Source: Caprella mutica (lineage: Eukaryota; Arthropoda; Malacostraca; Amphipoda; Caprellidae). Taken from it: a stretch of DNA of 64,000 nucleotides. Location: the NCBI GenBank assembly GCA_947561585.1, contig CANNZV010001143.1:114646-178645 (forward strand), in the 5' to 3' direction. The position numbers were made by a program, and so were the translations under genes. Below the pieces are notes generated by a model. It saw only the letters and a program-made list of their open reading frames with translations, was not told where the DNA came from and searched no databases. Below, piece after piece: positions 35,102 to 46,377 of the stretch (position 1 is the stretch's first letter; the number at the start of each line of letters is the position of its first letter).

Positions 35102-36174
35102 GTATATAGGAAAAAATCCCCCGGCGGAAAAAATCCCCCCGGAAAAAATCCCCCTGGAAAAAATCCCCCCGGAAGAAATTCCCCGAAAATCATTAAACAA
35201 AGAAAGAATATCCTCAAGTCCAAAATAGAATATGTAATAAATACTTTCATTAATTTTTTACCAAAAATACCAACAAAATGTGGAAAGCATGTACTTATAG
35301 GATCAAATTATAACAGTTTGAATAAACAAATATAAAATGTGTAGACTATAGCAAACTAAAGTTACAAAATCTTAAAATTGTGAATAGGCTGTACAAAACT
35401 GAAAGTTTAAATTGTATGTTATGGCCTTAATATAAATGAACTATATTCGTCATATTTTTCTACCACATTGCGAACTCTAATAAAAAATCTTGATATTTGC
35501 GATTCTTCAGAGGAGTGTTACCTGCACAAGTTGTTCTAAGCAAAATTCCTGAAATGATTGTTATGTTACAAAAGACTTTGACGTATAAGATTTACCTATT
35601 TAAAATTAAATTGCAGTAAACTTTACGTTTTGTGATTGTGACATTTTATTTACCATACATACATGTAACATAATTAATACATATTATATATACACAGTAG
35701 AAAGAAACAAGTTAACTATTGAACTATAGAGTGATGGTAGATGACTAAAACTAGCGATATACAGTATAACTACCAATAGACAAATAAGGCACAGAAATGT
35801 TCAAACGATGTCCTTCAGTTAATATATATTACCACTGATAAACTGATTTTAACTAAATAAGTATTGAACATAAACAAAATTTCGTATAATATTATATACA
35901 AAATTTAAATTATTTATAAATATTATCTTCTTTATCTTCTACACTCTTACGAGTCTAGAGCTACAGTGACTATACATCTCATTAATTTGATGTTTCTTAG
36001 TAGGCATTTAGCTTGAGACTGATGGTCAAGAATTAAAACTAGGGATATGTAACTATCAATAGAAAAATAGAGCACAAATATGTTTTCTGGAGGGATTTTA
36101 TCCGGGGGGATTTTTTCCGCGGGTGATTTTTTCTTCCGGGGGATTTTTTCCTCCGGGGGATTTTTTTCGGATAC
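35102..36174. mobile_element. array-armed element inserted in the mariner, perfect 10-bp TSD (probable MULE type)
   Basis: The ends are GTATATAGGAAAAAATCCCC on the left and GTATCCGAAAAAAATCCCCC on the right (read inward). They are flanked by a perfect 10-bp direct repeat CCTAAAAAAC at 35092-35101 and 36175-36184. The left arm (35109-35185) holds five units of about 15 bp (CCCCGGAAAAAAT and variants). The right arm (36089-36170) holds five inverted units. The interior is AT-rich with a diverged direct duplication (35730-35805 versus 36015-36085, sharing AAAACTAG(C/G)GATAT and AGCACA-like words). No coding capacity. A 9-10-bp target duplication is typical of MULEs and unlike Tc1/mariner or hAT. 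Small lysine/proline-rich frames over the arms are repeat translations. Confidence 0.9.
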
Positions 36175-36184
36175 CCTAAAAAAC

Positions 36185-36235
36185 ACACGTCAAACTCATT
36201 AGGGTTAAAACCTCTAACAGAAAACGTGCATCTCA
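36185..36235 (-). repeat. inverted copy of a mariner segment
   Basis: The complement of this stretch carries TTTTAACCCTAATGAGTTTG, matching 34598-34622 (CTTAACCCTAATGAGTTTGA) on the opposite strand, with about 35 bp of related context. A piece of the mariner transposase region is therefore duplicated in inverse orientation on the far side of the insertion. This suggests rearrangement before or with the insertion. Confidence 0.6.
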
Positions 36236-36259
36236 ATTATCCATTTCTTTATTGATATT

Positions 36260-36748
36260 ACATCGCATTCTGAAAAAGGACTTCGTTTGTGCGAGAATGC
36301 TTCTTTCATCGAAAACATCATCTTTTCTGACTAAGCTCATCTTTACTTATCTGGCTGCGTGAACGGACATAATTTCAGAATTTGGAGCACTGATAATCCG
36401 CGATTAGTCCAAGAAAGACAACTTCATTTACTTCGTGTGATTGTGTGCTGCGGAATATCTGCATCAAGTGTTTTTGGACCTTACTTTTTTAGAATGTTTG
36501 CAAACTGAACAGTCACTGGTGAAAGGTACCGAACGATGATAAGAGAGTTTCCTATTCCAGAAATTGTTAGTCAAAACGTAAACAATATTTGGTTTCAGCA
36601 AGATGGAACCAAAGCCCATACGGCAACAGAAACGATGGCGTCGTTAAGAAATTTATTTCCAAATCATTTGATTTCACAATATAGTAACATCCCTTGGTCC
36701 CCTCGTTCTTCCGATTTGTCCCCAAGCGACTTCTTTCTATGGGGCTAA
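36260..36748 (+). pseudogene. mariner transposase catalytic-domain fragment
   Basis: One frame encodes the C-terminal two thirds of a mariner-type DDE transposase. It has the first catalytic motif at about 36326 (SD, then a TAA where E is expected), then YLSGCVNGHNFRIW, then ASSVFGPYFF. After a TGA at 36506 it continues REFPIPEIV, then WFQQDGTKAHTA with the second catalytic D, and LSPSDFFLWG after the third D. Thirty-six residues separate the second and third D, against 34 in classical mariner. A TAA at 36746 ends the frame early. Three stops and loss of the N-terminal half make it non-functional. It reads toward the right TIR at 36951, as expected. Confidence 0.85.
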
Positions 36749-37023
36749 ATAGTCATGAGTTTATGTAACGAATCTAACTAGTTCACAAGAACTCAAAAAC
36801 AACATTTATCATGAATAGCTGAACTTTATCGCTAGAGACACTAATGAAGGTTATGGAAAAGACTAGGCAAAGAGTTTATATGTGTCAAAACCTCTGTGAG
36901 GGTCATTTAGAGATATTCTTTATATATTTTACTTTCGAATAAAAACAAGTTCCAACTTCCTAGCGTTCTTAGTTTTCCATTTATTATAGAAATAAAAGTG
37001 TACCTTAATTCTGGATCTTACTG

Positions 37024-38492
37024 TACGTGTAATGTATATATACAATGAATGGAAATATATGTGCCATTAACGAGTTATTTATTATAGTACAGTCATTTTT
37101 ATCAATATTAATATAACTTTATATAATGAAAGTAATTACGTCACCCAAAATACTAATGTCTGTTGGTTCAAAAGAAGCCTTGAAATTAATGAAAAAAGAA
37201 CATAGAACATTGTATAGACCTTATTAAACCCTAAAACATAGGAGCTAACTGTTATTTACAGCATCTTTCCCTTCTTGGTAGTATAATATATGTTTCATAA
37301 GTTCATGTATAATGTGGAGTCTAAAATCTAAACCCTGTAATTTCCGATTAGGATGGCAATTTTGATCTATTTTATGTTTCCCCATTAATAATTATGAGGC
37401 ATGTTTTGAACCTAACAGAATTTGGAGTGAGTCACTCTATTTACATTCAGTTGTTATGTATTACTATCGTAATGGACTACTATATTAAACATCATTGTCA
37501 TAGTTACACTGATGTTTAATGTTCTCTGAACCCAAGAATAAAGTAATTGATAATGCTATTAGATAATTATTATGTTCACAAATAAAATTACCTCAAATAG
37601 TTTTCTTTCACCACTTTATGAAATTTTTGTAAAAAGTTTTCACTAAATTATTAATTTATTATATCATACAAAAAAATCTTTTAACCAAATTAATTTGATA
37701 AAATTTCATTTTAATTATCAATATAATACTCTATTCATTATCCTTTACGCATGTATTCTAATATATGAATTCTAACATTTTCCAGTAAATATTATTCTGC
37801 TTAGATTCCCAGCAGAAGATTATTCCTCGAGATTCTGGACAGATGGAGTCGATATGTTTGAGAATTCATTTTCAAAATGTCCTTTAGTTCGTACAGCAGA
37901 TCCTATCTTCATCCTCAGTTACCAGAATGGGTTAGTCCGTAGAATCCAGAGGCCTGCATAGTGGATAGGATAGCTCTCACTGCAGTAGAATGCACAAATG
38001 CACCCCATATAAATGCATGTGAGGATTTGTGTGAGTTATTGTGTCTTTGGGTGAAATGAAAACAGAGCAACAATGGCAAAGGACAGTTATTTGGTACACT
38101 ATTGTTAAAAATGACATATATTCGGATTTGCCAATGTTAATATAACTGAGTTCATTTAACTTTTAGCCCTAATGTATTATTTAGGTAGATGCAATTAATC
38201 AGAATCCAAACTTCAAAATACGGCAACATTCACGACCAGAATTATTAATGAAAAATATACAATCTCTTTGAATTAACCACAATTCAAAATGAACAAGTAA
38301 TTTGAATTGAACGTCATGATAACGTTTCAGATTACTAAGGTTGAAATAGAACAGTTGAGAGTAAAAAGAAATTCTCCTCATGTGCAAAGTATGAAGAGTG
38401 ACAAACGCTTTCACTGGCACTACATTGCTCAACATCTAACTTATTGTGAAGAATTCGACGAAGAAAGAGGGAACAGATTAATTCTCTGCCAT
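37024..38492. other. AT-rich DNA, no supported gene
   Basis: A G+C-richer stretch at 37800-38070 has no recognisable frame. Overlapping small frames at 38199-38543 show no motif. Confidence 0.35.
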
Positions 38493-38776
38493 CTGACCAC
38501 TGACCAAATAAAATTATTCAGGTCTAAGATAAAAAAACAATAACCATTGACCATGGAGATAACTTTCTGACCCGTGACCTATATCGAAAAGCATTTTTCA
38601 TTGACCAAGGGTATAATTAAATGACCGATGACAAAAATCATGATGAAACGGGCTTTTCAATCTTGGTCAAAGGTCAGGAAATTATACCTATTGTCAATGT
38701 TCACTGTTTTTTTGTATGGGTTATTCGTGCAATTAGTTTATTATACCTTAGAATACTTCTAGGTTGTCAATGGTCA
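38493..38776. repeat. possible small foldback element with TGACCA/TGGTCA arms
   Basis: The left side repeats CTGACCACTGACC, ACCATTGACCATGG, CTGACCCGTGACC, CATTGACCAAGG and AATGACCGATGAC between 38493 and 38633. The right side has the complement words TTGGTCAAAGGTCAGG (38673) and GTTGTCAATGGTCAC (38763). Orientation flips around 38640-38670. The design resembles the 12.87-kb element, but copies are irregular and no target duplication is visible. Confidence 0.4.
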
Positions 38777-39944
38777 CAAAAGACTGTTAAAATTAAAAAG
38801 AAGTGAATATTTTACTCTTACTTTCTGATGAATTATGGTTTGTGATATAAACCAGACAATCATTGTTATCTAGAACTGATATAGTTCCTCCAAATATGCA
38901 GTTTGAGTTTTCATTTCCAGATCTTTAAATCATTGTTGTTTACTATGTATGTTCTTATTTAAGGTTCTTGCGTACAGCAACAACAACAATATAACTAAAC
39001 GGTTAATATGGAACTAATTATTTCCACTATTTGCCATAACATATTGAAGTTATAAGGAAATCTACACTTAACTGTAGCTCTTTCTTCTCGTTAAGCATGG
39101 TCTAATTATATTATTATTTATGTAATAAGTAGGGTAAACAAATAACGTGTACGTGTAGTATAGTGTTATACCAACGCACTTGTACTTTACTGTTGACTGA
39201 AAGAACAATTATCGATTGTTATGTTTCTAATTAGCTAAAATATTATAATTGATGTCACCTTACCAGTTATAGATGCGGTTAGATAGAATGTTGTATTACC
39301 ATGTCATTTACTAATAGGACAAAGTATCTTTATAGTGAAGAGTTAGAACATTTACAACTTCATCTCATCTTTATATCTAAATGGCAGCAAAGTTTTAACG
39401 AATAAACAAATCTCACCACTCACATGATAATCCATACTTGAGTTAAAATAAAAACTTGTCGTTATTTACACATTTGCTGTATCATCATTGCTCCCATAAA
39501 TTATTTCGCTCTAATTCTCTATATCTGTTAATTGCTTTGAACTGTAATGCTCGATGTTTTCAATCGCTCTAATCAACGCGACGTTATAGAGAGTGTACAA
39601 AATACAGCAACTATTATAGTATATCGAATATATTTACAATTAAGTTAATTCAATACTTTGTCATATTAACTTAAAACATTTATGCTATCGATCATTACCA
39701 TTATTAGAAAGGCTTGACGTCTGCTTTAATCGCCAAAAAATGAGTACAAATGACTCTAAAAGTATTCTGAAAGGAATAAGACACCATGAGCAAAATCACC
39801 TAGCTCATGATGCAGAAAAGCTACTCTATGATTACAGTCACTTACCAAAAAATATTGACGAAAAAGGACCCCAACACCGGTGGCTGCACTTATGGATGGA
39901 AGAGGAAAATGAAGAGATATCTTAAATGAAGCTTATGAACCTAC
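38777..39944. other. AT-rich DNA with one protein-like short frame
   Basis: The frame 39740-39925 (+) encodes 61 residues with balanced composition (for example HLAHDAEKLLYDYSHLP, WLHLWMEEENEE) from an ATG in AAAATGA context. I recognise no family and see no splice sites or polyadenylation signal that would make a gene. Its end lies about 20 bp from the minus-strand exon candidate at 39945. Confidence 0.3.
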
Positions 39945-40079
39945 CTATTACAAAAAAACATATGCTATCCTCTAAAACTGCAAGTAGCGTTAAAATAATG
40001 TTGAACATAACAGTTCGGGCCCATTTCTTCCATTCACCACAGAGAGCTTCCGGATAGATTCCCTGGTGGAATATATTTG
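39945..40079 (-). CDS. candidate internal coding exon, 45 codons, unknown product
   Basis: On the minus strand a strong 3' splice site (TTCATTTTATTCCAG, AG at 40081-40080) is followed by 135 nt open in one frame and a strong 5' splice site (AATAG/GTAGGT, GT at 39944-39943). The exon length is a multiple of three and both junctions have the same phase. The encoded stretch runs NIFHQGIYPEALCGEWKKWA and then RTVMFNIILTLLAVLEDSIC, ending FFVI. That is a polar, tryptophan-containing segment followed by a likely membrane helix. The exon is richer in G+C than its flanks. I do not recognise the family and find no partner exons by eye. Without splicing the frame would span 39922-40146. It could be a real exon of a membrane protein with large introns, or chance. 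Confidence 0.35.
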
Positions 40080-40146
40080 CTGGAATAAAATGAATTATCA
40101 GGTATACTATGTACACAAACAGAGTAAATGTGGAATGTAGATACAT

Positions 40147-41117
40147 AGTACAATGCTCGTATACTTCTTGAGGAGGAAGTAATGAATGAATAGAACAATA
40201 TTAACATCTTTTATATTGATTTATTACAACACTAATAACTTTTCTGGAACAATAACAATAACTAAACAATATACTCTAATTCTTATAGTGAAATTAGAAA
40301 TAAATTGTGCCAGATTACGCTAGGCACATTCTCCCATTTTGTGTCTCTCCTGCCACCAAAATTACATTCTAAGCTCAACAAAATCGTCGAGGAAACTTTG
40401 TAATTAGTTAACTTTGGAAAGCAACAAAAAATGTCATTATCAGCCACTTTAATCATCACTTCAGGAAAATTAGTGTGCTGAAATCTTCCTTCGGGGCTGC
40501 TTGCTTGTCTCGATAAAATGCCTTCAACACATTTCGTAACTTCCTAACTTTTATTTGGTAGAAGAAAAGGTGTTAATTGCAACTGTCTGCCTCATAGTAA
40601 TGGTAAATTAAACCTCAAAACTGTTCAAAGTGTTGGATTCAAAATATCGATGTTTTGATATGAAGTTGTTTATATGTAGTAAAGATAAAATACTATAAGT
40701 TTTGACAAAATAGCATTTGGTCAGAATGTAATTTAATAGTAATCAAAAATTAAAATAAATTATGAGCGATCGGGAAAGACATTTTCATAAATAGATCGAA
40801 ATAAATGTTCTTTTGTGCTGTGATATTAAAATTTCTCACGAATTAAATTTGCTTTTCTCTAATTCTTTCAAATAAAGAAATTAAAACATTCAGTGAATGG
40901 TTAAACCGCTAAAGAATTAAGTTTGTGAAACCACTTGCAGCGAATGCTAAGATTCAATAAATTTTAATGAATAACATAAAAATTACTTAATTTCCAAATG
41001 AATAACAGATGTAGCACACAACTCCTTAAATTTGCTCATTCTATTTAGATTCATTAATTATATATTTTTCTACGTAAACTGATATAACTTATTTACATAA
41101 ACATCGCAAAAAGAGTC
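40147..41117. other. AT-rich DNA, nothing recognised
   Basis: No coding, RNA or repeat signal before the minisatellite. Confidence 0.4.
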
Positions 41118-41652
41118 TAGGTTGCAATAAGACACTTAATTGGTTGCAATAAAAGACTTAATTGGTTGCAATAAAAGACTTAATTGGTTGCAATAAAAGA
41201 CTTAATTGGTTGCAATAAAAGACTTAATTGGTTGCAATAAAAGACTTAATTGGTTGCAATAAAAGACTTAATTGGTTGCAATAAAAGACTTAATTGGTTG
41301 CAATAAAAGACTTAATTGGTTGCAATAAAAGATTTAATCGGTTGCAATAAGATATTTAATTGGTTGCAAAAAGATATTTAATTGGTTGCAATAAGAGACT
41401 TAATTGGTTGCAATAAGAGACTTCATTGGTTGCAATAAGAGACTTAATTGGTTGCAATAAGAGACTTAATTGGTTGCAATAAGAGACTTAATTGGTTGCA
41501 ATAAGAGACTTAATTGGTTGCAATAAGAGACTTCATTGGTTGCAATAAGAGACTTCATTGGTTGCAATAACAGACTTAATTGGTTGCAATAAGAGACTTT
41601 TTTTGCAATAAGAGACTTAATTGATTGCAATAAGAGACTTTTTCGCAATAAT
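41118..41652. repeat. 22-bp minisatellite, ~24 copies
   Basis: Tandem copies of GGTTGCAATAAAAGACTTAATT (given in two parts: GGTTGCAATAA and AAGACTTAATT). The first eleven or so are of the AAAAGACTT type and later ones of the AGAGACTT type, with a short transition of GATATTT variants at 41340-41385. The right end degrades (TTTTTGCAATAAG, TTTTCGCAATAATAG). Minus-strand frames over it are repeat translations. Confidence 0.95.
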
Positions 41653-41781
41653 AGACATGGTCGCAATAATTGAGACTTAGTCGTAATATGAGAGTTGGTT
41701 GCACTAAATGCCTTGGTCGCACTAAATGCCTTGGTCGCACTAAATGCCTTGGTCGCACTAAGTGACTTGGTCGCACTAAGA
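41653..41781. repeat. 18-bp minisatellite contiguous with the 22-bp array
   Basis: About seven units of TGGTCGCACTAAATGCCT and variants directly follow the 22-bp array. Intermediate units (GGTCGCAATAATAGACAT, TAGTCGCAATAATTGAGACT) link the two. The 18-bp unit looks like a shortened, mutated 22-bp unit (GCAATAAgAGACTTaatt to GCACTAAATGCCTT). Confidence 0.9.
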
Positions 41782-44700
41782 GGATAAATACCTAATATTC
41801 AAAACCCGATACATTCCAAGAGGACGGTACACGAAAAGTGTCAGGGGGAAACTGCATTTTTTTTTTTTAGTTAAAATCACGTTCCGAGAACATTTTAATT
41901 GTTCAATTTTATTTGAATATACCAATTTCGATAATACACAGTTAAATTACTGTTAATTAATTGAAAATCAATCCCCCTTGCCAGGTCAATACACAATCAT
42001 GAAGTTTGAAGTATGACAAACTAGAGGATCTTTACGAAGGACAAAGCAATTTTGTTATAATGAAAATGTTGTTAGAATGTGATATTTTAATCAAATAATC
42101 AAAATATATAAGTGAAGTAAGTGACTGTTCCATTTTGGCAATTTTCCACCTGTCCATTTTCCGGACACCCAAAAGGACATATCTGTCCCCTTTCAAATAA
42201 CGTACTTTGTGATATAATTTAGAAGTATTTTCCATAAATGATTGGTTAGAACACATGTGTAATCTTTCTGTTATTTGAACACATATTGTCTGCACCTTCA
42301 TTAGTTAAGCACTATTGGTATTTATTTACTCTTTTTCAAAGTGACTTTATTGTTTAATACACTTAGTTTGCCTATATAATACATGGAGATTATAATTTTT
42401 TTCAGTGCGAATTAATTTGGGATATAAAGGTTCAAAAGTGGACAGCAAATAAGAAATCTGACCACAGGAATTATTAGGTTAGATTATTCAATAGCAAACT
42501 CAATGTAATTCAGCGGGAAAGAAGAGCATTGAGTGATGCTCCTAATTTTTGAGCATTACATCATCTCTTGTTTCATAACGACATCAAAATATCCGTTTCA
42601 GTGATTTATCCATTATTTTTCCGCCACTGAACAATAAATCTCCGAGTAAATGATTTATTGTGTTCATCTGAAACTCAGGAGGCTTGTAATTGCCCCTCAA
42701 GAATACAACACAAAAGACTTGTATTGTGAATTTCACTATTAATGTATTGAGCCAATGGTCCATTTTAGAGTGTATTATAATTTCAACGATTCCTATATCT
42801 TCCAATTATTGTGTAAAAGTTTCAAAAGCAATGATCATCAAAATGCTTGTCTTTGTTCAATCTAATATTTCAGGAATAATTAAACAAACCTGAACTTTAT
42901 TAGAGCACAAAAACATTTTAGCACTTCGGAAGGAAGTGTTTCATTATTTGTTTAGATTGTGCTTTACAGATATAAATTCAATGTTTATAAATCCATTTGC
43001 CTACTTTCCCTTCCCACTTTTTAATGCGAATTGATACACACTTACTTTATGTACATTATTAAGCTACAATGTATTTGGAGGGGGAGAGTTTCATATGAAA
43101 ACAGAGCCATGGAAATGCGAAATGTGAAGGAATTGTTTAAATGTCTACCTTTTAACTTAATTCACTCGTTAGGGTTGAATATAAGCCACGCTACAGCAGA
43201 CAGATGGCAGTGGTGATTAAGATCCATTTACACGGCTCAACTTTTAGAGAAACATTACAGAAATTCGGTCACTGTTTTAGAATTGGGCAACTACGGACTA
43301 TTTTGTGATGCAGAGAAATTAAACACTGTGTTTTCAACATGTTGGAAACAGTTGCAGAGAGATTAAACACTGTGTTTTCAACATGTTGGAAACAGTTGCA
43401 GAGAAATAACACACGTACTGAATACTGTGTATTGAAATTCTACATTCTTAAGTCAGTATAAGTAGTACTTGGTACATATTTTGAAATTGATAGCAGTAGT
43501 GAGTTATACTGTGCGTTCTTACCCATGTAGATATATTTTTATTTAGTTATTTCAATTATATTGAAAATAACCAAACATAGTTTAAATTACGCTCCCTAGG
43601 ATTTTTTCCAAGATTAATATTAATCTATATATAAAACGAACGTATATTATACAGTCATAACTAGATTGTAATAATCGAGATTTTAGTCCGGTTTGATCAA
43701 TTTGAATATTAAGGTCGGATGTAAATCTATTTATATCAGCGCACTGACTTCCAACCTACCGAATGCCAATAAAATGACCCAAATCTCTTCACTGCTCACT
43801 GGAGCAGGGATATTAAATCCGCTTCATTCAGAATTGCAGATAGAATCTTCTTATTGACTAAGAATTGATGCTTAGAAGAAATATTCATTTCTTACAGTGA
43901 GTTAGGCATTATAATTGGAATTGTATAATACCATCTTATGACGAGGAAATGTGTTCAAATATACTTTATGGAGTCGATCAAGGAACTTTGATTGTAATAC
44001 AAATTGTATTACCTAATCCTGGTATTTGTTAATCATTCATGGAAGTTGCTATTTATTGATTCCAAATGATATGAAAATGTTTGTAATGTTATGATTATTA
44101 AGTTATAGAAATAAATCCAGAGAATATTTTTCTTCAGTTGACTGCTTATGTAAACTTATAAAATGATATATAATAATATCACTCCAACATCGATGATCAA
44201 GTTATTAAGCAAATACTACCAATATCAGCTGTGAAAACATTTCTAATATCATTTTATTGATAATCTCATCGAATTATAAAACATAGCAAAATATAAAAGC
44301 TACATAACTCAGCTCTATTATCACAACTTTTGAAATATATAGAATTTTAAATCAATTAAAAATAAAACAGTACATAAAACATCAATAAACTTATCCATCA
44401 CTGTGGAACAAGTGTTTGGCACCTCTGATGTTAGAAATCATTAGTTTACTACTACTTATAATATAGTTTTAAAAATAGTGTTCAAAGCTAATAGGGGAAA
44501 ATTGTTTTAGGATAATATAAACTGAGTTCTTGGTTTGACGGACCTGAAGTTTCAGCTGAAGTGTTAATTCCTTGTGATGAAAACAAAAATTTTCTGCAAG
44601 CTGATAGTCTCATTTAATTCATATTGCCTTCCCCCTGTGACATTAAAGACTACAACAAATAAAAATAAATAACCATCAAATTTAAAAGAGTAAATTGCTC

Positions 44701-46064
44701 AAACTGAGAGCATATTTGTTTAAAACACCAAATTATTATTTTAATAAATAATAGTATTACTTTGATAAATAAATAACGACATCATTTTAATGTCGTCATT
44801 TCTTTTCAATGTTAGCAATTGATGGGACAATGTTTGGCTTCCAACCAAAATGGCTTTGAAACATCTGATAAACTACATCCAAACTACAAATAATCTTAAG
44901 AGGAAAACCTGTAATAAAATGTACGTTAGCATAATAATTTAGCTGTTGAAATAAATCTAGAGGGAAAAGGCCTAGGTTGTTTATTTAATTTTTAAAAGTT
45001 TGTAGTAAAATGTTTGCACAAAGGACGATAAAAGTGTCCCAAATACCCCCTTAATGTCCCTAAAGTGATAAAACAATTCACAACATCAACTTGCTGCTCC
45101 AATTTATCGCGCAAAGAAATTGACATGAAACTAACTCTATAGTAACAAAGTTGAAGAAAAGTTCTTCTTAAGACATTTTCTACAACAAACGGATTTATTG
45201 GTAAATATTTACGTAGTATATAGAACATGTAAATGGATTGGTGTATTTCTGGGATAATTCTATATAATTAAATTATATAAAATATGCAAGGTATATTACA
45301 TAGTCATTTTTCTGTTACATCTTATTTCGAATTTTTGAGGAAAATTTTACATTTAAGTAAGTATTTTTGATGATTTTACATAATTTTTTGCACTTTATAC
45401 CTGAATTTAATGTTCTACATTAACATTGATATCGTTATTCTACCTTTAAATTTTTATCCAAATTCAATTATATCGTTAAAATTGATGGTATTCAAATCAA
45501 CCCAATTACAAACTTTCTGTTCTTATTTGGAGAGAATAAAACACTTCATTTAATCAAATTAAAGTTTGAAAAAATAACACAGTCTGTTTTCCAAACAATG
45601 AGTCTCATATTAAAACTTCACGTAGCAAAGAGATGACGAATACATTCTTTTGCGCTAATCTGCTGCTTCGTAATAAATGGTACGTATGTACAGCAAAATC
45701 TTTAACCCTTCACTACATGGTGTGCGAAATACGATACGATTAGTAAAAAATATGTATACTATAAACAAGAAAGAAAAGGTCATTTCACATCACATCACAG
45801 TATGTTGTATGATAAAAAGAAAGACTTGCCCTCACGTTCGCGCTAAATTTATATTGATGTTAAATTAATATTGAAGATAAAACATGAACTATTTCATTGA
45901 AAATTAGATGAAATACTCGATTATTGTATTTTCATTATTTGTAAGAGCAATCCTTTTGTATTTCAATCATCCTTTGTTTCAATAATTTCAAGGGTTAATT
46001 ACCTTCTTGGATCTTGGGAAGGTTATATTTTAGGCGGCATTCATATATTTATCATCTTGTTATT
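41782..46064. other. AT-rich DNA, no supported gene
   Basis: About 4.3 kb. Several 60-90-residue frames (42032-42301 minus, 42584-42805 minus, 43031-43216 plus, 44992-45228 minus) lack motifs and splice support. The last (FVVENVLRRTFLQLCYYR) has the most protein-like composition. The 42.15-42.19 kb stretch has short GGACA/TGTCC words but no clear array. Confidence 0.3.
43310..43408. repeat. 44-bp tandem duplication, 2.2 copies
   Basis: Two almost identical copies of a 44-bp unit beginning GCAGAGAAATTAAACACTGT and ending CATGTTGGAAACAGTT, plus a partial third. Very low divergence suggests a recent event. Confidence 0.9.
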
Positions 46065-46377
46065 AGCATAACTCAAAAAGAATTCAACCAAATCGCCTGA
46101 CGTTTGATGAGACGATTGGTCAATGTCCAGGAAGCATCTGGCACATTTTTGGGAGCGATCCGGTCAAAGGTCAAGGTCAAGTTAATTTACAACTTGAAGA
46201 TTCAAAAAATATTCAACCAAATTTCTTTAAATTTGGTGGGATGTTTTGTCATTAAATTTTGGGAGCGAATGGGTCAAAGGTCATGCAAGGTCATTTATAA
46301 CCCATAGAGTATTGGATGATCAATGTAATTTACAAGTGATGGGGAAGGGCTCCGCTGTACGAGTGCACGTAATCTAG
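46065..46377 (+). repeat. AGGTCA-rich dispersed repeat, copy 2, with Helitron-like end
   Basis: Two units matching those at 11.1 kb: ATTCAACCAAAT, then GACGATTGGTCAATGTCCAG, CATCTGGCACATTTTTGGGA, and GGTCAAAGGTCAAGGTCAAG. A tail follows with GGGCTCCGCTGTACGAGTGC and CTAG at 46374-46377. The GTACGAGTGC..AATCTAG block matches GACTGC..CATCTAG of copy 1, so both copies share the same 3' end. Confidence 0.65.

Larger units (their letters stand above)
34148..37023 (+). mobile_element. mariner element with 67-bp TIRs, interrupted by a second element
   Basis: The left TIR (34154-34220) begins GATCCAGAATTCAGGTACC. The right TIR (complement of 36951-37017) begins GATCCAGAATTAAGGTACAC. They stay similar through ACTAAATGGAA/AATAAATGGAA to AAGAACGATAGGAAGTGGAA. 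Each TIR lies six bases inside a TA (34146-34147 and 37024-37025), consistent with TA target duplication. Inside are an N-terminal transposase piece near 34480-34600 and a C-terminal piece at 36260-36748, both broken. The middle is displaced by an array-armed element at 35102-36174. Total span is 2.9 kb; without the insertion it would be about 1.8 kb, still longer than a typical 1.3-kb mariner. The left flank of the insertion therefore also holds rearranged sequence. Confidence 0.85.

Noticed and set aside
42110..42200. Array-arm-like GGACA/TGTCC words
   Set aside because: The words are too few and irregular to define a unit, and no second arm is visible.
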